A stretch of 64,000 nucleotides of DNA from Polyangiaceae bacterium (GTDB lineage: Bacteria; Myxococcota_A; Polyangia; Polyangiales; Polyangiaceae). The DNA lies in assembly GCA_025936045.1 (NCBI GenBank), contig JAICUB010000018.1, positions 59,855 through 123,854 of the forward strand, in the 5' to 3' direction. A program made the position numbers and the translations under genes. Shown in pieces: positions 18,861 through 27,461 of this stretch (positions are counted from its first letter, which is position 1; each line of letters starts with the position of its first letter). The notes under the pieces were generated by a model that saw only the letters and a list, made by a program, of their open reading frames with translations, was not told the origin of the DNA and did no database searches.

Positions 18861-19009
18861 GCTGCTTCGCGACGACAAGCGGCGGCGCTACCTGAGCCCA
18901 CCGGTAGGACCCCGAGCGGGCCCGAGGATCGGCAAATTGATGCCACAGAAATGGGGTTCCGGCGAGCCTCACGCCCACCGAGCCGCGACCTCGCACCCTG
19001 CCTTTTTCC

Positions 19010-19033
19010 GTTTCGGGGCTCGGACCCCGAAAC
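19010..19033 (-). terminator. hairpin between the two kinase genes
   Basis: A perfect 9-bp stem GTTTCGGGG/CCCCGAAAC with a 6-nt loop begins at the last base of the PEGA-kinase stop codon. On the minus strand GGAAAAAGG follows, so there is no U tract, but the position fits a terminator or RNA-stabilising hairpin. Confidence 0.5.
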
Positions 19034-20400
19034 TAGGGTGACGAATCGACGGGCGCTGCGCTCGAGAGCGCACTTTCACGGCTTAGACCCTCCGGTCTCC
19101 GGACTTTCATGCTCACGTCGAGCAGGATCGTCTCCCCCGCGGCAAGCTCGATCGTCCGGCGTTCCGTTGGTGCTTGAGGATGCTCCAGGCGGATGTAATG
19201 CGTGCCCGGTGAAAGTGGAATGGCGCGCGCGAACGGCGTCGTGTCGAACGCCTCCCCGTCCACGATGACGTGCGCCCACGGCTGCGCGACCACGCGGAGA
19301 TAACCTGGCGTCGCGGGCACGAGCTCTAGCCGGCCGCTCGGCCCCGACTCGCCGTTCGCTGCCCCGGCATGGCGGGCCCAGAGCTCGATCGCCCCGCCCC
19401 CGGCGCCGAGCAGCGCCGAAAATCCCAAGAGCACGGCGGCGACCATGGCGAGGCTCGGTCCCGGCCGGCGCGGCACCCGTTCCGTGATGACGGGCGAGCT
19501 CGGCTTTACCGCGAGACCCAGGCCCGAAAGCGCTTCGAGCACGGCGTCGCGCGGGTTCACGACGCCCATGTCGGCGAGCGCTGCGTCGAGCGCGGCTCCG
19601 AGCTCGTCGGCGCTCTGGTAGCGGTGCGCGGGCATTTTCTGCAGGCACCGCTGCACCACCCGCTCGAGTGTCGGCGCGAGGTCCGGCGCGTAACGACCGA
19701 GCGGCGGCGGCTGCTCGTTCCGAATCCGGAGCGTCGCTGCCGGATCGTCGCCGGATCCGAAAGGCGTCTTGCCGGCGATGAGCTCGTAGAGCAAGACGCC
19801 GAGCGAAAAGAGATCGCTCCGCGGATCGGGTGGCTCACCGAGCACTTGCTCGGGCGACGCGTACGCGAGCGACTGCTGGCCGCCGCTGCCGTCGAGGAGC
19901 TCGGGCGCCGTCGGCAAGCGTTCGTCGGACGCCACCGAAAAATCGGTGAGCTTCACGCCGCCCGCCTTCGTGAGCGTCACGTTCGCCGGTCGCACGTCGC
20001 GGTGCACGATGCCGCGCGCATGCGCGTGGGCGAGCCCGTACGCGACGAAGCGCGCGATCGCCGCCGCCGTCGGGTGCGAGAAGTGCTTCGCGCGCTGCAT
20101 GAGCTCGGCGAGCGACCAGCCGTCGATCGCCTCGAGCACGAGCCAGAGACGGTCCCCCTTTCGCACGAAATCGTAGAGGCCGATCACGTGCGGATGATTC
20201 AGCTGGCCGAGCAGCCGCGCCTCGCGCTCGAGCGCCGCGGCGAAAGGCGACGACGGCACGATGCTCGCCGCGAGCGCCTTGATCGTCACCTTGCGGCCGA
20301 GCGGAACCTGCGTCGCGCGGTAAATCTCGACGATCGGGCCCGCGGTCACCTTTTCGGTCACCTCGCAGCCGTCGAAGCTCGGAAGCGAGCTCATCCGCAT
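19033..20400 (-). CDS. Ser/Thr protein kinase with PEGA domain, degenerate motifs
   Basis: A 455-residue kinase-like protein. The kinase domain spans about residues 10-280, with K41 in VTIKAL, HRDVRPAN (D135, N140) and an SPEQ activation segment. The Gly-rich loop is degraded (KVTAGPIVEIY) and the metal motif is DFS rather than DFG (153-155), so activity may be weak or absent. One membrane helix lies at about residues 316-335. A PEGA domain follows (about 366-430, with VIVDGEAFDTTPF), a surface carbohydrate/cell-wall-associated fold. The frame runs on upstream to 20598, but that extension overlaps the divergent gene. ATGs at 20400 and 20394 are both possible starts. Confidence 0.88.
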   Translation of the reverse strand: MRMSSLPSFDGCEVTEKVTAGPIVEIYRATQVPLGRKVTIKALAASIVPSSPFAAALEREARLLGQLNHPHVIGLYDFVRKGDRLWLVLEAIDGWSLAELMQRAKHFSHPTAAAIARFVAYGLAHAHARGIVHRDVRPANVTLTKAGGVKLTDFSVASDERLPTAPELLDGSGGQQSLAYASPEQVLGEPPDPRSDLFSLGVLLYELIAGKTPFGSGDDPAATLRIRNEQPPPLGRYAPDLAPTLERVVQRCLQKMPAHRYQSADELGAALDAALADMGVVNPRDAVLEALSGLGLAVKPSSPVITERVPRRPGPSLAMVAAVLLGFSALLGAGGGAIELWARHAGAANGESGPSGRLELVPATPGYLRVVAQPWAHVIVDGEAFDTTPFARAIPLSPGTHYIRLEHPQAPTERRTIELAAGETILLDVSMKVRRPEGLSRESALSSAAPVDSSP

Positions 20401-20425
20401 TCCGACTACTCGTTTTGATGGCGCG

Positions 20426-22417
20426 GTGCTACCCGAACCCGGCGTGTCCCGCGACCTCGGTCTGCCCCCCGGCCCCGCCCAGGCGGAAGCTGCGCCCGCC
20501 CCCGAGCCCGGTCCCCCGCCGAAGGGAGCTCGCATCGTCGCCCGCGCCGTGGCTGAAGCCGTCAAAAACACGGCTGCCAACATCGGATCGTACTTCACGA
20601 AGTACGATCCGACCCTCCGCCGCGCGCTGCCGCCGGCCGTCGTCGTGAGCGCGCTCCTTTACGTGCGGAGCCCGCTCTCGAACTACATCTTCGACGAGCA
20701 GGAGGCGCTGCTCGCCAATCCGTACGTGAACGGCGGCGGGCTGCGCTTCCTCGACGCGTTTCACCGGGACTTCTGGGGTCTCCCGCCGGATCGCAGCATC
20801 GGTTCGTACCGCCCGCTGCCGGATCTCGTCTGGCGCCTTTTGTGGCACGTGAGCCACTCGCCGTTCCTGCATCACGCGGTGAACGTCCTCGTCCATGCGC
20901 TGAACGGCGCGCTCATCGCGAGTTTCGTCTTCGCGGTCGTGCGGCGCCGCGCGCAGGGTTGGTTCGCGGGCGGCGTCTTCCTCTGTCTCGCCGTGCTGAC
21001 GGAAGCCGTCTCGGGTGTCGTCGGCATCGCGGACGTACTCGGCGGCCTCGGCGTGCTCGCCGCCCTCCAGGCGCTCCGGCTCGGCTGGCTCCAGCCGCTC
21101 GCCGTGTTCGTCGCCTTGTTTCTCGGCTTGCTCTCCAAAGAGAGCGTCATCGTCGCGCTGCCGCTCGTCGCCTGGGCGGCGCTCGTCCTCGCGCCGCTGT
21201 TCCACCCCGAGCGTCCACGACGCGCCGTGCGTGCGTTCGTCGCGTTGGCCGCCTCGGTGCTGGCCCTCGTGGCCTACACGCTCCTCCGTCGCAAATGCTT
21301 CCCCGTCGCGGAACCGTCGCTGCCCTCCGTGGCCGGCGAGCCGCGCTGGCTCGCCGCGTTTCACGCGTTCTTGCGTTGGTTCCGGCAGCCCGCGCTCCCG
21401 CACGACCCGATCAACAACCCGCTCATCGACGCCGACACGCCGCACCGCATCGCGGGCGCTCTGCGGGTCTACGCGCGCGGGCTGATCGCGCTGTTCTTCC
21501 CGTGGCGCTTGAGCGGTGACTACTCGTTCCCGTCGGAGCCGGTGCCGAACCGCGTCGTGTTTCCGCTCAGCGTGCTCGGCGGCGTGCTGCTCGTCGTCCC
21601 GCCGTTCGCGGCCGTCGCTGTCTGGGTCAACGCTCTTCTCCGCGAACGCCGCGAACGTGTCCGCGGCAGCTTCACGCTCGAGCCCAGTGTTTGCTGCGCG
21701 CACGCCGCGCTCGTCGCGCTCGGTTTGCTCTGGATCCCGCTCGCGTACTTTCCCCACTCGAACATCCCGATCCTCTTGCCCACCGTGCGTGCAGAGCGCT
21801 TCTGGTACCTGCCGGCCGTCGGCTTCGCGCTGATGCTCGGTCCGGCGTGCAGCTGGCTGCTCCGAAAATTTCCGGGCCGGCCCGGTATTCTCACGCTCGT
21901 GCTGTGGCTCGGCTTTCAAGCCGTCCAGGCGCGCCTGCACGCGTTCGACTACACGGACGACCTCGTCTTCTGGCGCGCCACCAAAAACGCCGTCCCGAAG
22001 AGCGCCAAGGCGCACCTGAACTACTCCGTCATGGTCGGCGCGCGCGGCGATCTCGAAGAGCGCCTGCGCGAAAATCGCATCGCCCTCGCGCTCGCCCCGA
22101 ACTGGCCGATGGCGCACATCTACCTCGGCGACACCCTGTGTCGCCTTCATCGCGCGGGGGAAGCCTGGCCTGCTTACAAGCGGGGCTTCGAGCTCGGCCC
22201 GAACGACCCGAACCTGATCGGCCTTGCCCTGCAATGTCTCTGGGACGAAAAGGCCGTCGCCGCGCACCAAGACGAGCTTTTGGCCGCTTCCGAAGCGCAT
22301 CCAGGGAGCTGGCTCGCCTACCTCGCGATCGATATCGTCTATAACGGCAAGCAATACGACGGCGTCCAAAAGAAGTACCGCCCGCGTAGCTACGACGGCG
22401 GCCCCAAGGGCGACTGA
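20426..22417 (+). CDS. TMTC-like multi-span membrane protein with TPR tail
   Basis: A 663-residue protein: a Pro-rich cytoplasmic N-terminus of about 60 residues, then about ten membrane helices and a soluble C-terminal region of tetratricopeptide-like repeats from about residue 530 (AKAHLNYSVMVGARGDLEE, then MAHIYLGDTLCRLHRAGEA). The loop SNYIFDEQEALLANPYV near residue 90 carries the acid pair of GT-C/TMTC O-mannosyltransferase-like proteins. It probably glycosylates secreted or surface acceptors. The start is GTG, 25 bp from the divergent kinase start, so the two may share a control region. Confidence 0.78.
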   Translation: MLPEPGVSRDLGLPPGPAQAEAAPAPEPGPPPKGARIVARAVAEAVKNTAANIGSYFTKYDPTLRRALPPAVVVSALLYVRSPLSNYIFDEQEALLANPYVNGGGLRFLDAFHRDFWGLPPDRSIGSYRPLPDLVWRLLWHVSHSPFLHHAVNVLVHALNGALIASFVFAVVRRRAQGWFAGGVFLCLAVLTEAVSGVVGIADVLGGLGVLAALQALRLGWLQPLAVFVALFLGLLSKESVIVALPLVAWAALVLAPLFHPERPRRAVRAFVALAASVLALVAYTLLRRKCFPVAEPSLPSVAGEPRWLAAFHAFLRWFRQPALPHDPINNPLIDADTPHRIAGALRVYARGLIALFFPWRLSGDYSFPSEPVPNRVVFPLSVLGGVLLVVPPFAAVAVWVNALLRERRERVRGSFTLEPSVCCAHAALVALGLLWIPLAYFPHSNIPILLPTVRAERFWYLPAVGFALMLGPACSWLLRKFPGRPGILTLVLWLGFQAVQARLHAFDYTDDLVFWRATKNAVPKSAKAHLNYSVMVGARGDLEERLRENRIALALAPNWPMAHIYLGDTLCRLHRAGEAWPAYKRGFELGPNDPNLIGLALQCLWDEKAVAAHQDELLAASEAHPGSWLAYLAIDIVYNGKQYDGVQKKYRPRSYDGGPKGD

Positions 22418-22498
22418 CGTGCATTTCGGGAGCCACGGCTCGAGCGGGAGTTTGATCCCGGGCGCCTTCACTTAGCGGTTTCGCGGAGGAACTCTTTC

Positions 22499-23449
22499 AT
22501 GCGCGTTTTGGTCACTGGGGGCGCCGGGTTCATCGGCAGCCACGTCGTCGAGCGGCTCCTCGCCGCGGGCGACGAGGTCGCCGTGCTCGACAATTTGAGC
22601 ACGGGCCGGCGCGAGAACGTCCCGCGCGGCGTGCGCTTTTACGAGACGGACGTGCGGGACCGCGCGGGCACGTTGGAGGCGCTCGCGGAGTTTCGCCCCG
22701 ACGCCGTGAACCACCAGGCCGCGCAGGCGAGCGTCGTCGTGAGCGTGCGCGACCCGCGTCTCGACGCCGACGTGAACCTGATCGGCGGCCTGAACCTGCT
22801 CGACGCTTGCGTCGAAAGCAAAGTGCAGCGCTTCGTGTTCGCAAGTACCGGTGGCGCCATCGCGGGCGAGGTCGCCGAAGGCGACTGGGCGCGCGAAGAC
22901 GTCGTGCCCAAGCCCATCAGCGCGTACGCGATTCACAAGCTCGCGCTCGAGCAGCACCTTGCCGTCTACCGCGCGCAACGCGGCCTCGACTACCGCATCT
23001 TGCGCTACTCGAACGTCTACGGCCCGCGGCAGGATCCACACGGTGAGGCGGGCGTCATCGCCATCTTCCTCGACTCCGTACTTGCCGGCCGCACCCTCCA
23101 TGTCAACGCCCTGCATAGCGCCGGCGACCCCGGCTGCCTCCGCGACTACGTCTACGTGACGGACGTCGCGCGCATGAACGAGCTCGCGCTCCGCGGCGCC
23201 GTGGCCGAGCCCATCGCCAACGTCTGCACCGGCATCGGCACCTCCACGCGCGACCTCGCCGCTGCCGTCATCCGCGCTACCGGCCGCAGCGTCCCCGTCG
23301 AAAGCCGTCCTCCGCGCGCGGGCGACATCGGCCTCTCCGTCCTCGATCCGACGCTCCCCGAACGCTACCTCGGGGACCTCGTCGGCCTCGAGCGCGGACT
23401 TGCGGGCACGGCGGAGTGGGCGCGGCAGCGGACTGCGAACGCGGGTTGA
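22499..23449 (+). CDS. NAD-dependent epimerase/dehydratase (GalE-like SDR)
   Basis: A 316-residue extended SDR enzyme. It has the dinucleotide motif TGGAGFIGSH (residues 6-15), the catalytic Ser/Thr strand FVFASTGGA (about 113-120) and YAIHK with Y143 and K147. Sequence features fit UDP-glucose 4-epimerase-like enzymes that make nucleotide sugars, which suits its glycosyltransferase neighbours; the exact sugar cannot be read from sequence. A good Shine-Dalgarno, GGAGGA at 22485-22490, lies 8 nt before the ATG. Confidence 0.92.
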   Translation: MRVLVTGGAGFIGSHVVERLLAAGDEVAVLDNLSTGRRENVPRGVRFYETDVRDRAGTLEALAEFRPDAVNHQAAQASVVVSVRDPRLDADVNLIGGLNLLDACVESKVQRFVFASTGGAIAGEVAEGDWAREDVVPKPISAYAIHKLALEQHLAVYRAQRGLDYRILRYSNVYGPRQDPHGEAGVIAIFLDSVLAGRTLHVNALHSAGDPGCLRDYVYVTDVARMNELALRGAVAEPIANVCTGIGTSTRDLAAAVIRATGRSVPVESRPPRAGDIGLSVLDPTLPERYLGDLVGLERGLAGTAEWARQRTANAG

Positions 23450-23459
23450 CTACTCATGC

Positions 23460-23465
23460 TACAAT
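23460..23465 (+). promoter_or_regulatory. putative extended -10 TGCTACAAT for the small lipoprotein
   Basis: TGC followed by TACAAT, a near-consensus -10, ends 6 nt before the GTG at 23472. No Shine-Dalgarno is seen, so the mRNA may be leaderless. Confidence 0.5.
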
Positions 23466-23471
23466 CGAGCC

Positions 23472-23936
23472 GTGACGGTGCGGTGGGTGGTGTTCTCCGT
23501 CGTGCTCGCGGGTGGCTGTGGCCACGGATTCGGCCCGCCCGATGATGGGCATCGGTTCCTGGGCGTTCGGGAGTGCGCTTCGGGTTCGCGTCAGATCGAC
23601 TGCGGGGCAGGGATCGTCAGCCGCGACCTCACTCTAGAGCTCCCGAAGTACATACAATTCGTCAAAGGAACGACGACCAACGTCGAGCTCGTGGCGCCGT
23701 CCGACGTGATGGTCCCCGATCTCGGCGGCCCGGACTGCCGGCTCCCGTTCGACGCCGAGCAAGAGACGGCTGCCCTCGTCGTCAACGATTCGAGGTGTAC
23801 GGACGACGAGGGCAAAGATTTCGTCGTGCATGATGCCATCGCCTACGGTGGCGGCGGCCCAATGAAACTCGTCATCAACGCTATGTCGGGCGACGACTGC
23901 AGCGTTCATACGGACGCGGTCTGCTATGAAAATTGA
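23472..23936 (+). CDS. small Cys-containing lipoprotein, unknown function
   Basis: A 154-residue protein with a strong signal VVFSVVLAGGC (lipid Cys C16). The mature part has eight further cysteines after the lipobox region, including GVRECASGSRQIDCGAG and the C-terminal DDCSVHTDAVCYEN, and otherwise no domain I recognise. The frame is open upstream to 23400, but that part overlaps the epimerase; the GTG at 23472 sits 6 nt after a TACAAT box and gives a proper signal peptide. It is followed by a hairpin terminator. Confidence 0.7.
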   Translation: MTVRWVVFSVVLAGGCGHGFGPPDDGHRFLGVRECASGSRQIDCGAGIVSRDLTLELPKYIQFVKGTTTNVELVAPSDVMVPDLGGPDCRLPFDAEQETAALVVNDSRCTDDEGKDFVVHDAIAYGGGGPMKLVINAMSGDDCSVHTDAVCYEN

Positions 23937-23970
23937 CGAGTGACGCCGCGGTTTGTCGTCCCCGTTGCGT

Positions 23971-23998
23971 GAAAACCCGAGCTCGATTACGGGTTTTC
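23971..23998 (+). terminator. perfect 9-bp hairpin after the small lipoprotein
   Basis: The arms GAAAACCCG and CGGGTTTTC are perfectly complementary with a 10-nt loop. The 3' arm ends in TTTTC, giving part of a U tract. It lies 34 bp after the lipoprotein stop and ends just before the GTG at 24002. Confidence 0.6.
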
Positions 23999-24001
23999 GC
24001 C

Positions 24002-25894
24002 GTGCCGAACCCGGTCGTCGAGCTCCTGTTCCAGCGCGCGCGTGCCGCGCTGCGCGGGCTTTCGGACGCGCCTCGGCGTTGGGCGCGGACGACGCGCGAG
24101 CAGGTGCGCGCCGTTCGCGACTACGGCGCACTCGATTGGCTCGAGCTCGCGAGCGCCGTCGTCCTCGCGCTCGTGTTCATGCTCTGGCTGCGCGACTGGT
24201 ATCACGGCAACGCTCCCGCGCTGCTCGATCCGAAGCTCACGGCGGACGACGCGCGCACGGCGATCTTCCCGTTTCATCGCTATGAGAAGGGCGCGCCGCT
24301 CGCGAACGATCCGATCGCGACCGAGATGCTCGAGTACCAGCCGTATTGTTACCGGCTGATCTTTCGGCTGTTCGTTCCCCTCGTCGGCTTGCTCTACACG
24401 ACCAAAATCGTGCAGGCCCTCTTGTTCGCGCTCATCGCCGCCGGCGGGCTCGTGCTCGTCCGCAGTAGGCGCGCGGGGCTCGGCGCGGGCCTCTTGCTCG
24501 TCTTCTTCTTTTTCCGCGATCAATACGTGCAAAACCGCATCCTCGGCGGCTTGCCGCGCGGGTTCGGCTTTCCGCTCGCGGCGCTCTGGATCGCGGGGGC
24601 CATCGCTGAACGGCCGAATCCGCGGCGTGCGGCCGCGCTCATCGCGGCGCTCACCTATCCGACGGCGCTCGCCATGGTGCTCGCCGCGGAGGGCTTGTAC
24701 GTCGTGCGCCGGCTCGGTTTCCCGGGCTGGCGCACCGCGTGGCGTCGCCTGCGTCACTACGCCTACCTCGTCGCCGCGTGCGGAGCGCTGCTCGCGCCTG
24801 CCGTCTTCGTCGGCATGTCGAACGGCGGCCCGATCCACACGCTCGAGCAGGCGCGGCGTGAGCCCGCGTTCTCGGGGCGGCTCCACGTGCTCCCGTTCGG
24901 CGACCCCGGCAAGGAGTTCGGCACCGTCGTGACCGAGGTGCTGAGCCACTACCGCGAAGGGGAATCGCCGCTGCCCGCCGTCAAAGCCGAGCTCGACGGA
25001 TACGAGCACGAGATCGGCGTCGCAATGCTTTCCGCCTTTTTGCTCCTGCCCCTGCTCGGTTGGTCGATGAGCCCGAGTGCCGTCGCGCGCTTCTTCGTCG
25101 CCGATTTGATCCTGTACGCGCTCGCGCGCTTCTTCGCCTTTCGGCTGTATTCACCCGAACGCTTCTACAGCGTCGGCATGCGTGCCGTGATCCTCGCGCT
25201 CGCGGCGAGCGCCATGGGTCTCGTCGCGCCCGCGCTGGCGACGCCGTGGCGCCGCGTCGCGCGCAACCTGACGAGCGCGCTCGTGCTCGCGTTCGTGTGG
25301 ATCGGCATCGGCGACGGCGTACGCGATCCGGCGATGGGCGCCACCATCGACTACCGCCGCGAGGCGCCGCTCTGGGATTTCATCCGCACGCTGCCGCTCG
25401 ACGCCCGCATCGCCTCGCACATCGAAGACGGCGACACCATTCCGCTCTTCGCCGCGCGCGCCACCAACGGCACCGCCGAGACGCTCCAGCCCTGGCTCAC
25501 GCTCTCGTGGAAGCGCCAGAAAGCGCGCGCCGAAGACACGCTGCGCGCGATGTACGCGACCGATCGCAAAACCGTGCTGGACTTCGCGCGCAAATACCGC
25601 GTCACTCACTTGCTCGTGAATCGCAGCCGCTACCGCGAGGATTTCCGGTCGCGCGCGAAGAGCTTCGAGCCGTTCACGTCGTTCACGAGCGTGCTCTTGA
25701 GCGGGCGTAGCCTTGCGGATCTCGTGCTCGCGTCAGTGCCGCCGAGCGCGGTCGTCTTTCGCTTTCGCCAATGGCAGCTCGTCGACGTCGCGAAGCTCGA
25801 GCGAGCGTGGGCCGGCGGCGCTCCGCCGGCGCCGCCCGAACACTTTCCGGGGAGCGCCGATGACGACCAGAACGGCGACGACACGCCCGAGTAG
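24002..25894 (+). CDS. large multi-span membrane protein, GT-C-like, unknown substrate
   Basis: A 630-residue protein: a basic cytoplasmic N-terminus, about ten membrane helices and a roughly 170-residue soluble C-terminal domain. It is paralogous to the gene at 52395-54095: both have a GGL(P/A)RGF motif in the membrane part and a VTHLL(V/L)NR motif in the tail. The layout (membrane GT-C core plus periplasmic tail) suggests a lipid-linked sugar transferase, but I see no diagnostic catalytic motif. A TTG at 23933 is an alternative start; the GTG at 24002 is preferred because a hairpin occupies the space between. Confidence 0.72.
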   Translation: MPNPVVELLFQRARAALRGLSDAPRRWARTTREQVRAVRDYGALDWLELASAVVLALVFMLWLRDWYHGNAPALLDPKLTADDARTAIFPFHRYEKGAPLANDPIATEMLEYQPYCYRLIFRLFVPLVGLLYTTKIVQALLFALIAAGGLVLVRSRRAGLGAGLLLVFFFFRDQYVQNRILGGLPRGFGFPLAALWIAGAIAERPNPRRAAALIAALTYPTALAMVLAAEGLYVVRRLGFPGWRTAWRRLRHYAYLVAACGALLAPAVFVGMSNGGPIHTLEQARREPAFSGRLHVLPFGDPGKEFGTVVTEVLSHYREGESPLPAVKAELDGYEHEIGVAMLSAFLLLPLLGWSMSPSAVARFFVADLILYALARFFAFRLYSPERFYSVGMRAVILALAASAMGLVAPALATPWRRVARNLTSALVLAFVWIGIGDGVRDPAMGATIDYRREAPLWDFIRTLPLDARIASHIEDGDTIPLFAARATNGTAETLQPWLTLSWKRQKARAEDTLRAMYATDRKTVLDFARKYRVTHLLVNRSRYREDFRSRAKSFEPFTSFTSVLLSGRSLADLVLASVPPSAVVFRFRQWQLVDVAKLERAWAGGAPPAPPEHFPGSADDDQNGDDTPE

Positions 25895-25949
25895 AGCTCG
25901 CGCTCGTTCGGATGCTTGGCTCGAAATGCGCTAAAGGGGAGAGCGATAC

Positions 25950-27260
25950 ATGGGCTGGGTGACGAAGAGAGCCGGCGCCGCCATTTACGGGACCGTCGTT
26001 GCGTTGGCTCTCGCTGCTTTCGCGAGGGGGGCGAGCATTCATGCGTTGGCAGTCAATCTTGCTGATGGAAAGGATCAAGCTGCATACCTCGCGCTCGCAC
26101 GTCGCATCGTGCGCACGCACACGCTCTCGGTGGACGGCGCTCGTCCGCCGATCTACCCGATGCTCCTCACCTTCGTTTGGCACGAGGGCGCGGGTGGACA
26201 GCAATTCTTCGAGAGCGCGCGCTCGTTCACGGTCGTGCTCGCGACGCTCGGCTGGCTCGCATTTCTGTTCGTGCTCCGGCGACAGCTCCGCCCGCTCACG
26301 GCGCTGGCGGTTTGGTTGGCCGTCGGCTTCTCGCTCTGGATGTTCTACGCGCCTTACGTGAAGGCGGAGGCACTGTTCTTTCCGTTCGCGACTACGTCCT
26401 TCATGCTCCTACTCGAGCAAATCCAGAGGCCGCGCTACCCTGCTGCGTTTTTCGCTGGGTTGGTGAGCGGAGTCGCGCAGCTTCTAAAGGCGTCGCTCGC
26501 GCCGTCGCTCTGGCTCTTCGTCGCGGTGCAGGGCTTACTCCTGGGACGGAGTCTGCTGAGGACCGCCCATCCATTCCGTAATCTGCGCGTGCGGCGACGA
26601 CTGGGCGTGAGCGCGCTGGTCGTCGCGACCTTCTTCGTGGTCATCTCGCCGTATCTGCGCGCGAACATGCGTGTCTTTGGGCGGCCGTTTTACAACGTCA
26701 ATTCTGACTTTTACATGTGGAACGATTCATGGGCCGCCACGCGGCGTGGCACGCGCGGGCACCACGATCGCCAAGGCTTCCCGCAGCTTCCTCCTGACCG
26801 GCTGCCGTCTGCAAAGCGATATTTCGAACAACATAGCGTCGGCGACGTGGTGGAACGACTCGAACGCGGCGCGGCCGGACTCTGGAAAGGCGCCGTGGCC
26901 GGCCCGGGCTTTCTCGAAGTTTCGACGTTCGGTCTGCTCGCCGGCCTCGCAGCTTTCGCGCTCGGGAGGCGGCCTTCTCCCACGCTCCGTATCTATTGGC
27001 CACTCGCGCTGTTTTCAGGGGCGTATTTCGCCGGCTATTGCATTCTTTATTGCTGGTTCTACGCGATCAATCCCGGCCTTCGGTTCGTGGCAGCACTCGT
27101 CGGCCCGGCGCTCTTCGTCGCAGGTTGCCTGGCAGATCGCACTCGAGCGCGCGGGCCCCGACGCGCATGGCTATTCCCACTAATGCTCGTAGGGTCGTTG
27201 CTAGTCGTAACTCCGACCATCGTAACTTACGTTGACACTTGGTCCGCTGCAGGTTGGTAG
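25950..27260 (+). CDS. GT39-like multi-span membrane protein
   Basis: A 436-residue protein with about nine membrane helices. After the first helix comes NLADGKDQAAYLALARRI, a first-loop acidic motif like that of GT39/ArnT-type enzymes. A long periplasmic loop near residues 245-310 is rich in Arg, Trp and Tyr. Its codon use is visibly less GC-rich than that of its neighbours in places (for example around 26700-26850), which may hint at more recent acquisition. The Shine-Dalgarno AGGGGAGAG ends 6 nt before the ATG. It is probably a sugar transferase of the same glycan block. Confidence 0.75.
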   Translation: MGWVTKRAGAAIYGTVVALALAAFARGASIHALAVNLADGKDQAAYLALARRIVRTHTLSVDGARPPIYPMLLTFVWHEGAGGQQFFESARSFTVVLATLGWLAFLFVLRRQLRPLTALAVWLAVGFSLWMFYAPYVKAEALFFPFATTSFMLLLEQIQRPRYPAAFFAGLVSGVAQLLKASLAPSLWLFVAVQGLLLGRSLLRTAHPFRNLRVRRRLGVSALVVATFFVVISPYLRANMRVFGRPFYNVNSDFYMWNDSWAATRRGTRGHHDRQGFPQLPPDRLPSAKRYFEQHSVGDVVERLERGAAGLWKGAVAGPGFLEVSTFGLLAGLAAFALGRRPSPTLRIYWPLALFSGAYFAGYCILYCWFYAINPGLRFVAALVGPALFVAGCLADRTRARGPRRAWLFPLMLVGSLLVVTPTIVTYVDTWSAAGW

Positions 27261-27405
27261 GGTGTGCCTGAGCGCGGGCGAACGCGCGTCGGCCGGTCAC
27301 GTGGGGCATCGCCGAGCTACGGCGAGCAGCGACGACGATGCGGGCCAATGCAGCCCGCAATTGCCTAGGCAGGACGGCGATTTTGACCAGAGGGCCCGGA
27401 TTTGC

Positions 27406-27440
27406 CCGGCGCCCCGGAGTGCGAGCAACCGGGGCGCCGG
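27406..27440 (+). promoter_or_regulatory. strong 12-bp GC hairpin before the GT2 gene
   Basis: Perfect arms CCGGCGCCCCGG and CCGGGGCGCCGG enclose an 11-nt loop, ending 9 bp before a TAGGAT box. There is no U tract. It could terminate the preceding gene or block read-through. The rest of the 201-bp gap (27261-27461) shows nothing else. Confidence 0.45.
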
Positions 27441-27449
27441 CCGCGTTGC

Positions 27450-27455
27450 TAGGAT
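27450..27455 (+). promoter_or_regulatory. putative extended -10 TGCTAGGAT for the GT2 gene
   Basis: TAGGAT preceded by TGC ends 6 nt before the ATG at 27462. There is no Shine-Dalgarno between. Confidence 0.45.
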
Positions 27456-27461
27456 GCGCCG

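Noticed and set aside
20429..22471. Minus-strand frame of 680 residues opposite the TMTC-like gene
   Set aside because: Composition is Arg/Glu/Asp-heavy with no fold, as expected from the antisense of a membrane protein gene.
23437..23465. Canonical -35 TTGACT with -10 TACAAT before the small lipoprotein
   Set aside because: The two boxes are only 8 bp apart, too close to act together; only the TGCTACAAT extended -10 is kept.
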